Assembly (NCBI GenBank): GCA_963663365.2
Contig: CAXXIH010000001.1
Coordinates: 1,240,001-1,304,000, forward strand
Origin: G963663365 sp963663365
Lineage (GTDB): Bacteria > Hinthialibacterota > Hinthialibacteria > Hinthialibacterales > G963663365
Reading direction: 5' to 3'
DNA: 64,000 bases
This document shows positions 36,728-45,603 of this stretch, piece by piece; the first letter of the stretch is position 1, and every line of letters starts with the position of its first letter. A model generated the notes under the pieces. That model ran no database searches. It was not told the DNA's origin and saw only the letters and a list, made by a program, of their open reading frames with translations. The position numbers and the translations under genes were made by a program.

Positions 36728-37013
36728 TTAAAAAAACCCCGCTCCTGATCACTCAGGGGCGAGGCTTTGGTTTCGTCTCGCGGTACCACCCTGATTTGCT
36801 CCGGCCGCATCATCGGTTGAGTGCGGTTGGTCCGGGGCCTTCATTCGCCGCTGTAACGGGCGGGCCCGGTCCGGCTTACGCAACGCTCGGGATTTGAAAG
36901 TGAGCGCCTTCAGCGGGACGGCTCAGAGGCGAGTTCAGCATATTGGGAGTCCGGCTCACACCAACCACCGGCTCTCTCGGCTCCCAAGGGACGCCTACTA
37001 CTCCTCGTCACAG
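36728..37013 (-). promoter_or_regulatory. T-box riboswitch, leucine specifier, upstream of leuA
   Basis: On the minus strand the Stem I landmarks are GACGAGGAGTAGTA, then AGAGAGCCGGTGGTTGGTG and AGCCGG, then GAACTCGCCTCTGAGC. The specifier triplet is CTC (complement of 36931-36933), a leucine codon. The T-box sequence GGGTGGTACCGCG (complement of 36779-36791) contains the TGGT bulge, which pairs with a discriminator A as in tRNA-Leu. It is followed by a terminator stem and T run (36730-36766). Uncharged tRNA-Leu should favour the antiterminator and leuA transcription. Confidence 0.95.
36730..36766 (-). terminator. T-box attenuator terminator
   Basis: Minus-strand CGCCCCTGA, loop GTGA, TCAGGAGCGGGG, followed by TTTTTTT. 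It competes with the antiterminator formed by the T-box sequence just upstream. Confidence 0.9.
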
Positions 37014-37680
37014 CCTGTAAGCATAGATTTGTAGAGGCTGACTATACCCACACGACCGGACCGTTCAATGGTAACCGCCATAATTGTTTTTTCCCTGCTG
37101 TCCACCCTAACTCTCCCCGGCTATCTCCAATGGGGTGGCCCAGACACGCGCTGGCGCGTCTGGGTGCGTTAGCACAAGAGGCGGTATGAAACTCTGCCAA
37201 CCTCAAAAACTATCTCCCCATCCACCAACTTCTTCTAACACCAAAACCATGTCCTGAAAGGACAACAGGTTACAGCCCCAGGCAAGCGTAGCGCAGCCTG
37301 GGGTTAAGAACCTTAAAGACTCCGGCCCTGTAAGGGCCGCAGAAATAATAAACACTTTGAAAATCTTCTCTCCATCCACCAACTCCCTCAAACACCCACA
37401 CCAAGCACCGAAGGTGCGTAGCAAGCGGAGCCCAGGGCAAAGTTTGGACGCCAAAGGCGGACGAACGTCGCCCTGGGTTATGGTCCCCAAAAAATCCTAA
37501 GCGCTGTAAGTGCGAGGCAAATCCACTTTCCACTCTCTCCTTCCATTCCACTTGAGTCCTATCCCGGCCTCCGGCACGATGAAACGCCTGCCCGGTACGG
37601 CTATGGCCCTATTGGCCCCGGATTTATGCCGACAAACCGGCCGGCCATGCTGAATTTGTGAATTTGTAAGGAGTACCGTC
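37014..37680. other. Gene-free stretch upstream of the T-box, mostly repeats
   Basis: No credible gene. Apart from a CAGCCT/AGGCTG hairpin adjoining the T-box (37010-37042), the stretch is filled by the composite repeat 37133-37520. The final 100 bases should hold the promoter of the gene at 37681. Confidence 0.6.
37133..37520 (-). repeat. Composite intergenic repeat, right copy (inverted)
   Basis: Reverse-strand counterpart of 1072-1402: TTGCCTCGCACTTACAGCGC (complement of 37501-37520), a block with CTGGGCTCCGCTTGC, GCACCTTCGGTGCTTGGTGT followed by GTTTGAGGGAGTTGGTGGATGG (complement of 37371-37416), and CGCCTCTTGTGCTAACGCACC ending GTCTGGGCCACCCC (37133-37183). An extra unit with GGCCCTTACAGGGCC and CCCCAGGC/GCCTGGGG sits in the middle (37265-37345). 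Confidence 0.75.
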
Positions 37681-38565
37681 ATGGAACGACGTGAATTTGT
37701 GAAAAGCACCGGCGCGGCCGCCTTGGCCGTGGCCTCGGGAATGGGATCGGCCATCGCCTCGGCCGCCGAGGGTAAAAAGAAATTCAAGATTTCGCTCGCG
37801 GCCTGGTCGATTCATAAAATGTTTTTTAACAAAGAGATTACCCAGCTGGAAATGCCCGCGTTTTGCCGGGAGATGGGGATCGAAGGGCTGGAGTTGGTCA
37901 ACTCCTTCCACGCCTCGCCGCAGTACGAGTATCACAAACAGCTGCGTAAAGCCGCCGAGGATAACGGCGTCAAACTTTTGCTGATTATGTGCGATGGAGA
38001 GGGGAACATGTCTTCTCCGGACAAAAAAGAACGCATGTTGGCTTCCAAGAACCATCACAAATGGGTCGATATCGCCGCCGTGCTCGGCTGCCATTCGATC
38101 CGCTGCAACACCAACGGCTCGCGTGAGGCCACCATGGATGATGTCAAACGTGCGGCGGAATCGTTCTCGGCGCTCGCGGAGTATGGCAAAGCCAACGGCA
38201 TCAATATCATTATCGAGAACCACGGCCACAATTTCTCCGCGCATCCGGAAAAACTCGTGGAGTTGATGAAGATGGTCGATAGTCCCTATTTCGGGACCCT
38301 GCCTGATTTCGGCAATTTCCCTGAGGATGTTGACCGGTACGACGCTGTCAAACAGATGATGCCTTACGCCAAAGCGGTCAGCGCCAAATGCCACGAATTT
38401 GACGCCAACGGGAACGAAGTCAGAACAGATTACGAACGTATGATGAAGATCGTCACCGATGCCGGTTACAACGGTTTTGTGGGGATCGAATATGAAGGAG
38501 ACAAACTCTCCGAACGCGATGGCATCATCGCCTGCAAACGTCTGCTCGAACGCCTGCAAGCCTAA
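37681..38565 (+). CDS. Tat-exported sugar isomerase/epimerase-like TIM-barrel protein
   Basis: 294 residues. The N-terminus RREFVKSTGAAALAVASG is a twin-arginine signal with cleavage after an ASA. The mature part is a xylose-isomerase-like barrel: ISLAAWSIHKMFF, MGIEGLELVNSF, VKLLLIMCDGEG, SIRCNTNGSRE, INIIIENHGHNFSAHPEKL (metal Glu/His), YFGTLPDFGNFP, AVSAKCHEFDANGNE (His and Asp) and FVGIEYEGDKLSE (final Glu). AAGGAG lies nine bases upstream of the ATG. The folded, metal-loaded enzyme is presumably exported to the periplasm to work on sugars or inositol-like compounds. It is a single gene followed by a strong terminator about 300 bases on. Confidence 0.88.
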   Translation: MERREFVKSTGAAALAVASGMGSAIASAAEGKKKFKISLAAWSIHKMFFNKEITQLEMPAFCREMGIEGLELVNSFHASPQYEYHKQLRKAAEDNGVKLLLIMCDGEGNMSSPDKKERMLASKNHHKWVDIAAVLGCHSIRCNTNGSREATMDDVKRAAESFSALAEYGKANGINIIIENHGHNFSAHPEKLVELMKMVDSPYFGTLPDFGNFPEDVDRYDAVKQMMPYAKAVSAKCHEFDANGNEVRTDYERMMKIVTDAGYNGFVGIEYEGDKLSERDGIIACKRLLERLQA

Positions 38566-38945
38566 CGCCGGAGGGCGTGTCTTTCGATTCAAGGGCAATG
38601 TCTCCGCAAATGAAATTGACTATCGGCACTCTGCCTTGCAGGGTGCCGACTAACTTAATCTTCCATATACACCTCGAAATCGTGGGCCGTTAGGCGTTAT
38701 GCCTCCCGGGGTTCCCGGGCGGGAGGGGTCTCTTTCGTGCCCCTTTCGTGTTTTCGTGATTCTACTTTCAACTCTCGACTCACTCCGTTCTCGCCGCCGA
38801 ATGGCGGCGTCGGGAGGGGATTTGTTGGTTTGGAGGGTATATATAGGTTTAAATTCGATAGGATTTCACGGCCCGGCCCGGTACCGCCGGGCCGTTTTTT
38901 TGCCTGGGTTATTCGGAGACGGGATGCGGGGGATGGGAACTGCAA
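38566..38945. other. Intergenic repeats and terminator
   Basis: 380 bases without a gene. They contain the hairpin repeat CTCTGCCTTGCAGGGTG near 38631-38648 (related to 1536-1575), a reverse copy of the CGCCGCCATTCGGCGGCGAG block (38790-38813, related to 1022-1046 and 1610-1642) and the terminator at 38868. Confidence 0.6.
38868..38901 (+). terminator. Strong intrinsic terminator
   Basis: ACGGCCCGGC, an eight-base loop, GCCGGGCCGT, then TTTTTT. The ten-base stem is perfect. It acts on plus-strand transcripts such as that from 37681 and lies just before the convergent stop of the STAND gene. Confidence 0.92.
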
Positions 38946-41900
38946 TTATAGAAAATTCTGAAGATCCCTCCGAGATTTATTGGCAATACTAGATTGTACA
39001 ATGGGCTCAGCCGCTAAGATCATGGACGCGATCTTCTTAGTACCCTCTTTCTGTCCATTTAAGACATCTATCAAAGCTGGAACTCCCAAATTCGGATTTG
39101 TGAGCATAAATCTCTGCTTCCTGATTATGTGCATCCACCCTGCCGTTAATTCTGAAGCAATCTGCTGTTCTACGGCGGAGGAAAAATATGAGTATCTTAA
39201 CCATTGCCAAATATGAATGCTATATTTAAGTAATTCCTCTGGCGAAGGTTGCAGATTCGCATTAGTGAGACGACCCAGTGACGCAGCAGCGATTTCTTGA
39301 TAATCGCCTTCAAAAGGCTCTCCGTTTCTTAACCTCTTTAGAAGACCGGACAATTCAGTTAGTGCACCCTTTATCCTCTTAAAATTTTCGATTAACTCAT
39401 CGAGTAATTTGTGACGGCTCGTGGCAATGGAATTTGATATGAAAGCGATGATTGCACCTTTTACAAATGCGATGGTATCTGCATCTTTCCAATCTATTGC
39501 GCTATTTAGCGAGAATCTCGCTTTAATTGGATTGAAAAGATCATTGTCCTGCGGCATGTTATGCTTCTTGAAATATGCAACTGTAGATAAATAAGATTGC
39601 AGCGAAGTCAAAAACATCTTGGTATTTGAAATATTAATCGCTTGACACATAATTGCATTGTTCAGGGAGAGTTCGTGGATAACCAATCTTTCCTTTTTTG
39701 TCCGCTTTCGCAATTCCCTCAATGCTCCTGCATTAACCCCGCGAAAAGCCTCGATGCTAGCAAGCATGTACCAATACAGTCGCAAATCGAATATGTCCTG
39801 TTTCTCTATGTCTTTCGGCGGATTGGTATTGCTGCAATTTCCGATTTCTATTTCAATGCCTTTACATGGATTGTGGCCTTGAGATGAAATTGAGAAATAC
39901 CACACGTGCAACTGGCCGATAGTCACCCAGCAATATCTATTGAAAGAACTGGACTTGGGATCCAATTTCTCCATTTTTGTAAGTGCCCGCCTAAGGATCA
40001 TTATAGCATCGAGATGATTTTTTAACCGGATTTCCACAATCGCGCGCTCTCCGAGGAGACCGACGCTTATTCGGTTCATGTGATTCCCACCCTTTGAAGC
40101 TGCTTCCTCTGCCTTACAAAAATAGTCTCTTGCAGAATTCCAGTCACCAATCTCAGCAGCGCTTATGCCATGAGCCCTTAACGCGAAAGCTCGGCGAGAT
40201 AGATTGTCATGAGAGTATGATTCGGCGATCGGTTCAAATATTTTGCGTGCGGTTTGATAATCGCCACGTCTAAAATAAATTTTGGCATGTTGCTCGATAA
40301 TCTTTTGGCTAGAAGGATACGATTGTTTTGCTTCCAGGATAACTGAAATTGCTGAATCTGGATCATGAGCGTATTCGTCTAGCAGTACAGATCGTACACA
40401 CTCACAATTAATCGCGACATCCTCAAAGCCCCATTTCTTTGCAAGCTGCGCAAGATGCTTAAACGCTTTTGCATCTTTTACTCCATCAATGCAACCTTTG
40501 TCGTGATCAGCAAGCCATGCACTACTAATCATTTGTTCGGAATCGAATCCTGCTTTGCTGAAACCACAGATCAAATGCTCTCGTTCTTTAATGTCCATTT
40601 TATCTAATAGGTCAAATAACTGAACCAATTCGACGATGCTATTTAATGAGGCGCAACGGATCATGAAAGCGATTTGCTCTACATCGCAATCTCCAGTTTT
40701 GTTTTTAAGCGATTCTAATGATGAGAGAATTGATTTGTTGCCTATCTTTTTATGGGTCAAAAGTGATAATTCGCTTATCAGTGGCAACCATACATTTGGT
40801 TTGATTGCCATATTGCTTTGCATCAATATGTGTGAGTAACCAGCAAATTGAATGTACCATGAAAATTCGGATTTCTTTAGATTGTGAGTCTCTTTTATGA
40901 ATTTATTTACGATTTCTTGTTGTATATCTATCTTCTCTGTTATTAAGGCAATATCGAATTGTGCTATACGTAGTAGCGCCGATACAATTGGATCTTCTGG
41001 GAATAGCATGCCATCCTTTTTATCCAGCAAATATGTTAAAAAGAACAATTGTCGAGCAATGTATTTTTTATTATCGGATTTGGCTACAAGGACTGCGGTT
41101 GCAAGCCATGATAGACCCGTTGTGTGGCGCGTTGTGATCGCGTGTATTAGAAACATTCCGAGCATGTCTCCCGGAAAACTTTCTCTACGTAAAAGATGCT
41201 CGATGGTTGTTTTTTGAATATGAGCCACTTTCTGCGGTGTCAGCGTCTTTTTTCCCGCATCACTCACAATTGGTGATATTCGAAAGCGGTCTTGGCCACA
41301 AATCTCTATCCATGGTCCTAAAAGATGCTCAAATGACTCCCCTGGTCTTTTGAGTTTAAACGCGTCTCCCACTGCTATTGCCAGCTGTCTATCAAAATTC
41401 CCTGAAAGTAGCGATAGCCCATATAGCATATCTCGTTCATTGTTATCCAGTTCTGATATTAGACGTGAGCGTATAACTTCTTTCTCTTTATCCAAATCAT
41501 CCGATGGCAAACTTTGTGGATCAATAACAGAAAGCAATTCTTGTTTTGGCCATCCTCTTGTTTTTAGCCCGATTATTCTTGCAGCAACCAGCTGCGGATG
41601 TCCAAGGCCGGAAAAAGCATAGATGATACCTGCCCACACCTTTGGATCCCCACCGGCCGTCGCTACCTGTTCTTCTACTTCGGTCTTTGTTAGATACGGC
41701 GCCTTTTTGACGAGAATTCCCTTTGATCCAAAACAAATTTGCTTTAAGGAGGCAGGAGGTGTAGCAGTAGAAGTGACTATAATAGAACCATCATGACGGC
41801 GGATTGTGTCAACAAGAATGGCCAATTGGAGTCTTGCGATAGATTCAAATCTAATTGGAAAGTCATCAATAATGAGTCCAGATATTGAGTTAAATTGCAA

Positions 41901-42989
41901 ATATCTTATCGCTTGTCGTATGTGAAATACGAAAGTGTCAGCATCTAGTCCCTTTAATTCTAAAATATACCACTTGCCCTTGCTTTGCATTGAGATTAAA
42001 CGAGAAAGTGTGGTTTTGCCCAAGCCGCTGCTTCCGTATAGCCAAAGAGCGCCGTGGCTTGCCATTCTTGAGAAAGTTCTTTCAACCAATTCACTGCGCT
42101 TTAGTAATAATGATAGCGGTGGTATTTGGGAGACTTCTTGAATGAGTGGAAACTTTGATGTTATGGTTTTCCCATTATCCGATGCAGTGAATTGTGTTGT
42201 TTGAGAGATCATTTGCCGCACTGCATTTATTGGAGCGCGAATAGATGCATGTTTTTCGATAGTACGATACAAGTCTGTTCTAGTAAGATAACGATTATCT
42301 TCATTGATAATGACCTGTAAAATCTCACTTTTAAGAGCGTCTAAAATATTATCGCTCTCACTCGGGAGTAGTCCTTTTTCTTCACAAATACAAAACAAGC
42401 GATCCTTTAACGCACAATCAAGCGTTGATATATCTTCTGCACCACAATCCCAGTGAATTCTTCTTATTAATTGTTCACGCAGTTCGTAGTCGTTGGCTTC
42501 TTGAATAAATTTTAGAAGTTCATTGCTTAACTTGAGCCGCTTCAGTGCATTGCGTATTGGCTCAACGTCGGTCCCGCTGATAGCAGCATCTCTCCAATAT
42601 TGAAGACCAGGTTTCTTGTTCGGGAATTGTATCTGTCTTTCCTTCCCAATTGCGGAAGTAGTAAGATAACGGAGTCGTATCGCTTTATCAGGATTGGCCT
42701 TCCGAATATTCCAGAATGACTGTATTGCTTTTGTAATTGATTGTGTTTTTAATGTTACAGTTGAAGGCCGCTGCGTATGTTTTACCTGAACAGCGGTGAG
42801 CGTTTTTGCCTTTTTTGCAAATTTTGCGTAATCTTCAGCAACTTCTAACATTAAAATATCAGACTCTTCTAGACTAAGCCAGGCTGATAATGACTGATAA
42901 ACCTGATAGATATATCCTTTAAGCGAATCGACCGCTTGCCGAGCAATTTCATCTTGTCTAAGATTGATGTCAAAATTGTCGTCGCTCAT
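38946..42989 (-). CDS. STAND NTPase with Cap4/DUF4297-like nuclease head (Avs-like)
   Basis: 1347 residues. N-terminal domain (about 15-120): SLKGYIYQVYQSLSAWL, then E49/D53 in LMLEVAEDYAKF and VQVKH (Q68-x-K70), the pattern of DUF4297/Cap4 PD-(D/E)xK endonucleases. NTPase core: Walker A GSSGLGKTT (319-327), Walker B GLIIDDFP (D375, D376) and sensor 1 SIIVTSTATPP. From about 640 on the chain is helical with TPR-like pairs (ARKIFEPIAESYSHDNLSRR, SARDYFCKAEEAASKGGN), the usual sensor region of STAND proteins. This nuclease-STAND-TPR order matches Avs-type antiphage proteins, where the C-terminal part recognises a phage protein and the head cuts DNA. The gene is more AT-rich than its neighbours and stands alone. 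Defence role and transfer are inference. Confidence 0.8.
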   Translation of the reverse strand: MSDDNFDINLRQDEIARQAVDSLKGYIYQVYQSLSAWLSLEESDILMLEVAEDYAKFAKKAKTLTAVQVKHTQRPSTVTLKTQSITKAIQSFWNIRKANPDKAIRLRYLTTSAIGKERQIQFPNKKPGLQYWRDAAISGTDVEPIRNALKRLKLSNELLKFIQEANDYELREQLIRRIHWDCGAEDISTLDCALKDRLFCICEEKGLLPSESDNILDALKSEILQVIINEDNRYLTRTDLYRTIEKHASIRAPINAVRQMISQTTQFTASDNGKTITSKFPLIQEVSQIPPLSLLLKRSELVERTFSRMASHGALWLYGSSGLGKTTLSRLISMQSKGKWYILELKGLDADTFVFHIRQAIRYLQFNSISGLIIDDFPIRFESIARLQLAILVDTIRRHDGSIIVTSTATPPASLKQICFGSKGILVKKAPYLTKTEVEEQVATAGGDPKVWAGIIYAFSGLGHPQLVAARIIGLKTRGWPKQELLSVIDPQSLPSDDLDKEKEVIRSRLISELDNNERDMLYGLSLLSGNFDRQLAIAVGDAFKLKRPGESFEHLLGPWIEICGQDRFRISPIVSDAGKKTLTPQKVAHIQKTTIEHLLRRESFPGDMLGMFLIHAITTRHTTGLSWLATAVLVAKSDNKKYIARQLFFLTYLLDKKDGMLFPEDPIVSALLRIAQFDIALITEKIDIQQEIVNKFIKETHNLKKSEFSWYIQFAGYSHILMQSNMAIKPNVWLPLISELSLLTHKKIGNKSILSSLESLKNKTGDCDVEQIAFMIRCASLNSIVELVQLFDLLDKMDIKEREHLICGFSKAGFDSEQMISSAWLADHDKGCIDGVKDAKAFKHLAQLAKKWGFEDVAINCECVRSVLLDEYAHDPDSAISVILEAKQSYPSSQKIIEQHAKIYFRRGDYQTARKIFEPIAESYSHDNLSRRAFALRAHGISAAEIGDWNSARDYFCKAEEAASKGGNHMNRISVGLLGERAIVEIRLKNHLDAIMILRRALTKMEKLDPKSSSFNRYCWVTIGQLHVWYFSISSQGHNPCKGIEIEIGNCSNTNPPKDIEKQDIFDLRLYWYMLASIEAFRGVNAGALRELRKRTKKERLVIHELSLNNAIMCQAINISNTKMFLTSLQSYLSTVAYFKKHNMPQDNDLFNPIKARFSLNSAIDWKDADTIAFVKGAIIAFISNSIATSRHKLLDELIENFKRIKGALTELSGLLKRLRNGEPFEGDYQEIAAASLGRLTNANLQPSPEELLKYSIHIWQWLRYSYFSSAVEQQIASELTAGWMHIIRKQRFMLTNPNLGVPALIDVLNGQKEGTKKIASMILAAEPIVQSSIANKSRRDLQNFL

Positions 42990-42998
42990 ACCTCCCCC

Positions 42999-44483
42999 TC
43001 ACTCCCCGATCTCGTCATAAAGTTCCTTGAGGCGGGATTCGAGTTCTAACTGTGTCGGGCCGGTGGATTTGGGTTTTCCGGCGAGTTCCCGAGCCCGGTC
43101 CAGTATTCGCGTAAACGGTCCGCGCCGGATTCTCCAAATTTCTTTCAGTCCGCGTTCGGAACCACTCACCCAATGATCCCAGCGCGTTTCGGCCAAAATA
43201 CGCAGAAAAGCATCTTCCGCCGCATCGTAGTTTTCTTCTCTCATATAAATCCCGGCCAGGGTATATAGAGAGTTGGTTCCGCCTTTGGTTCGCGGGAAGA
43301 ATTCTTCGACAACCTCCATACAGACTTTCTTGGTTTCTTCAACTTTATTGTGCTTGAGCAAACCCATTTGATAGAGGCTATAGAGATGCGCGACTTCACC
43401 CTCCGTAAGTTTTTCGCGTATGGCGGAATCTTTGGTAAAGCCTTTGTCGACCAGATATTTCGAAACGTAGTAAGAATCGCCCCCGAGGTAGTGCATATCT
43501 TCATTCCGAATGAATCCAATAATGTCTAAAACCGCATCGAGAACATATCCCGGCCGGTCCCGGTTCTGTTCCCAAAAATCATCGAGATATGGCGTTGCTT
43601 TCTCGAAGTCTTGGTCACGGCGGTACATTGCGGTTGCGATATAAAGAGGAATGTTACGGTACTCGTTGTACGTTTCGAGTTCCTCCGGTGGCGGCTTGAT
43701 GGCCTGCAACGCTTCCAACTCCACAATTGCCTCGCCATGCTTTTGATCCGCAATCAAACAGATGGCTTTGGCAATGACTGGGTATTCCGGATGGCCTTCC
43801 TTCTCCTTCAACTGTGGTAAAATTCTATCCATAGCGTTGAAACTGAGGTTAGGAAGCATCCCAGGAAGAACGATATCGTTTGGCGTGTTGAGGCGTGCCT
43901 CGGTCGCCTGAATATAAAGCGCCCGGAATAAGCTGAACTCGGATTCTTCATAAGCGTTCTCGAATTCCAAACTGAGGTTGTAATGGTCGATGATGTATTG
44001 CTCGTACAACTGCATTTCGTGGAGCGTGTTGGTGTAGTACTCCAAAACACCCGGCGAGATGCAATCCTCCCAATCGCGTAATGCCGCCCGAAACAGTTCC
44101 CGGCCTTCATCGATTCGCCCCTGTTTCAGCACACTCCGGGCGTTGACCAGGTATGCCATCCGCCAGAGTTTGGAGCCTTCCTCCAACCGGCGCATTAACA
44201 TCCCCATGGTCACCATGGCATCATCATGTCGTTTGATTTGCTGGGCGGTTGACGCCATATCTTTCAACGCGCGGATGCCGAGCTCTTCATCCAAATTCGC
44301 CGGATCTTTCAGCAGGGTTTCCTTGGCCCAGATGTAACGCTCATCGCCCTGCACCTGACGGCTCCGTGTGTGGTACGCCTCCAACTGCTCTTCCGGCGTT
44401 TGTGCAATTGGGGATTTATCTTTGGAGCACGCCGTGAGCAGAACCAGCACGGCCAATGGGATCAGTGCGAATTGGGATTTCAC
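42999..44483 (-). CDS. TPR-like lipoprotein, hypothetical
   Basis: 494 residues. Signal peptide ending in the lipobox LLTAC, then about 450 residues of helical, TPR-like repeats (QIKRHDDAMVTMGMLMRRL, GRIDEGRELFRAALRDWED, ENYDAAEDAFLRILAET). No catalytic motif. It probably scaffolds an envelope complex, but no partner is evident. AGGAGGT lies six bases before a GTG start. It is nine bases upstream of the STAND gene on the same strand; the strong base-composition change between the two argues against an old functional link. Confidence 0.75.
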   Translation of the reverse strand: MKSQFALIPLAVLVLLTACSKDKSPIAQTPEEQLEAYHTRSRQVQGDERYIWAKETLLKDPANLDEELGIRALKDMASTAQQIKRHDDAMVTMGMLMRRLEEGSKLWRMAYLVNARSVLKQGRIDEGRELFRAALRDWEDCISPGVLEYYTNTLHEMQLYEQYIIDHYNLSLEFENAYEESEFSLFRALYIQATEARLNTPNDIVLPGMLPNLSFNAMDRILPQLKEKEGHPEYPVIAKAICLIADQKHGEAIVELEALQAIKPPPEELETYNEYRNIPLYIATAMYRRDQDFEKATPYLDDFWEQNRDRPGYVLDAVLDIIGFIRNEDMHYLGGDSYYVSKYLVDKGFTKDSAIREKLTEGEVAHLYSLYQMGLLKHNKVEETKKVCMEVVEEFFPRTKGGTNSLYTLAGIYMREENYDAAEDAFLRILAETRWDHWVSGSERGLKEIWRIRRGPFTRILDRARELAGKPKSTGPTQLELESRLKELYDEIGE

Positions 44484-44621
44484 GAGACACCTCCTAAAAC
44501 ACGTAAACCCTTGTTATGAATCTACGCCCCCCCGCTCCTAAGTGTCAACCGAGTTTTTCCCAATTCGGCCCGGAGAGTCCGGACATGCCAGATTTTGCCA
44601 TTGGGCCGGTAGTCGTGATGA

Positions 44622-44650
44622 TTGACATGGTATCGCATATATGCGATAAT
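44622..44650 (+). promoter_or_regulatory. Sigma-70 promoter with palindromic operator
   Basis: TTGACA (44622-44627), 17 bases, GATAAT (44645-44650). The spacer and -10 are covered by TATCGCATATATGCGATA (44631-44648), a perfect 18-base palindrome. Its position over the core promoter fits autorepression by the HigA-like protein that starts 22 bases downstream. Confidence 0.8.
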
Positions 44651-44671
44651 CCAAGTTGGAGAATTCCAGCA

Positions 44672-44983
44672 ATGCCAAAGACCAAAGATGCCTTGGATCA
44701 TATCCATAAGAAATATGGAAATTACCCTGAATTTCAGAAAGGTGTAGAAAAAGCCCGCACGGATTTGATGGTTGGACAAATGATTTACGACGCACGCCAA
44801 GAAGCGGGCTTAACTCAATCCGGTCTCGCCAAACTTGTCGGAACGACACAATCGGTGATCTCTCGGCTAGAGGATGCAGATTATGAGGGGCATTCTCTAC
44901 CGATGCTAAACCGCATTGCAGCGGCCCTTCATAAGCAAGTAGAGATACGGTTTGTGCCTGCCGCCGCTCTCACGTCTAAATAA
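44672..44983 (+). CDS. HigA-like XRE-family regulator (orphan antitoxin)
   Basis: 103 residues. The N-terminal helix (MPKTKDALDHIHKKYGNYPEF) is followed by an XRE helix-turn-helix, IYDARQEAGLTQSGLAKLVGTTQSVISRLEDADYEG, and a short strand RFVP. HigA antitoxins of this class follow a HigB/RelE toxin gene, but only 21 bases separate the promoter from this ATG, and no toxin gene lies on either side. It is therefore a solitary regulator. The start at 44672 is set by the promoter (44622-44650); a longer frame from 44516 would read through it. TTGGAG provides a modest ribosome binding site. Confidence 0.85.
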   Translation: MPKTKDALDHIHKKYGNYPEFQKGVEKARTDLMVGQMIYDARQEAGLTQSGLAKLVGTTQSVISRLEDADYEGHSLPMLNRIAAALHKQVEIRFVPAAALTSK

Positions 44984-45034
44984 ACTCATCCGGCGCCCGT
45001 CGTTTTCCAGTCAGAGTATCTGGTCGTAGCCCAT

Positions 45035-45379
45035 CTACCGGTTCGCACCGAATTCGTTGATGTCCAATGAAAACTCTTTGCCGTCGGTGACCACCAATCG
45101 GTTGTCATCCGTGTGAATGTACTCCAAATCTTCGAGTATCACGTTCTCGGGGATGATATTCATCACATAGCCGCAGTCGCCGATGGCGACCAGTTTGACC
45201 CGGGGGTTGTCCTTGCGGATGAACTCATTACGGCCGCTGTCGAAAACATACACATAACCTTCCAGGCGGGCCGTGCGTTCATTGGCATCTTTGACTTCCC
45301 CCGCAAAATGGCGGCGGACATCTCCCTCAAACATGCGGCGGGTTATCACATGAATCTTTTCACCCGGTTTCAAAATCAT
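45035..45379 (-). CDS. Conserved small beta-rich protein, unknown function
   Basis: 114 residues. MILKPGEKIHVITRRMFEGDVRRHFAGEV, then ARLEGYVYVFDSGRNEFIRKD and VNIIPENVILEDL-type strands suggest a small beta-barrel. I recall similar stand-alone hypothetical proteins in other bacteria but no assigned function. GGAG six bases before the ATG at 45379 selects this start over one 24 bases upstream. It is convergent with the HigA-like gene. Confidence 0.6.
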   Translation of the reverse strand: MILKPGEKIHVITRRMFEGDVRRHFAGEVKDANERTARLEGYVYVFDSGRNEFIRKDNPRVKLVAIGDCGYVMNIIPENVILEDLEYIHTDDNRLVVTDGKEFSLDINEFGANR

Positions 45380-45603
45380 TTCCAACTCCAAGTTTAATAT
45401 CAAGAAATCCCATATTAGTCGCTTCCTATCCGTGGCGACATGAAAGTCTTGACCGGAAGCGGCACTGCTCAGGCATGAACATAACCTACTAAATAGCCTA
45501 GCACACCGGGCAACGTTATGAGGCGGCTTGCCCGCCTAAATGGCACCCCCGGAACGGCACCCTGCAGACTTTTGCGTTTAGGAAACGGCATTTTGAACTA
45601 CCT

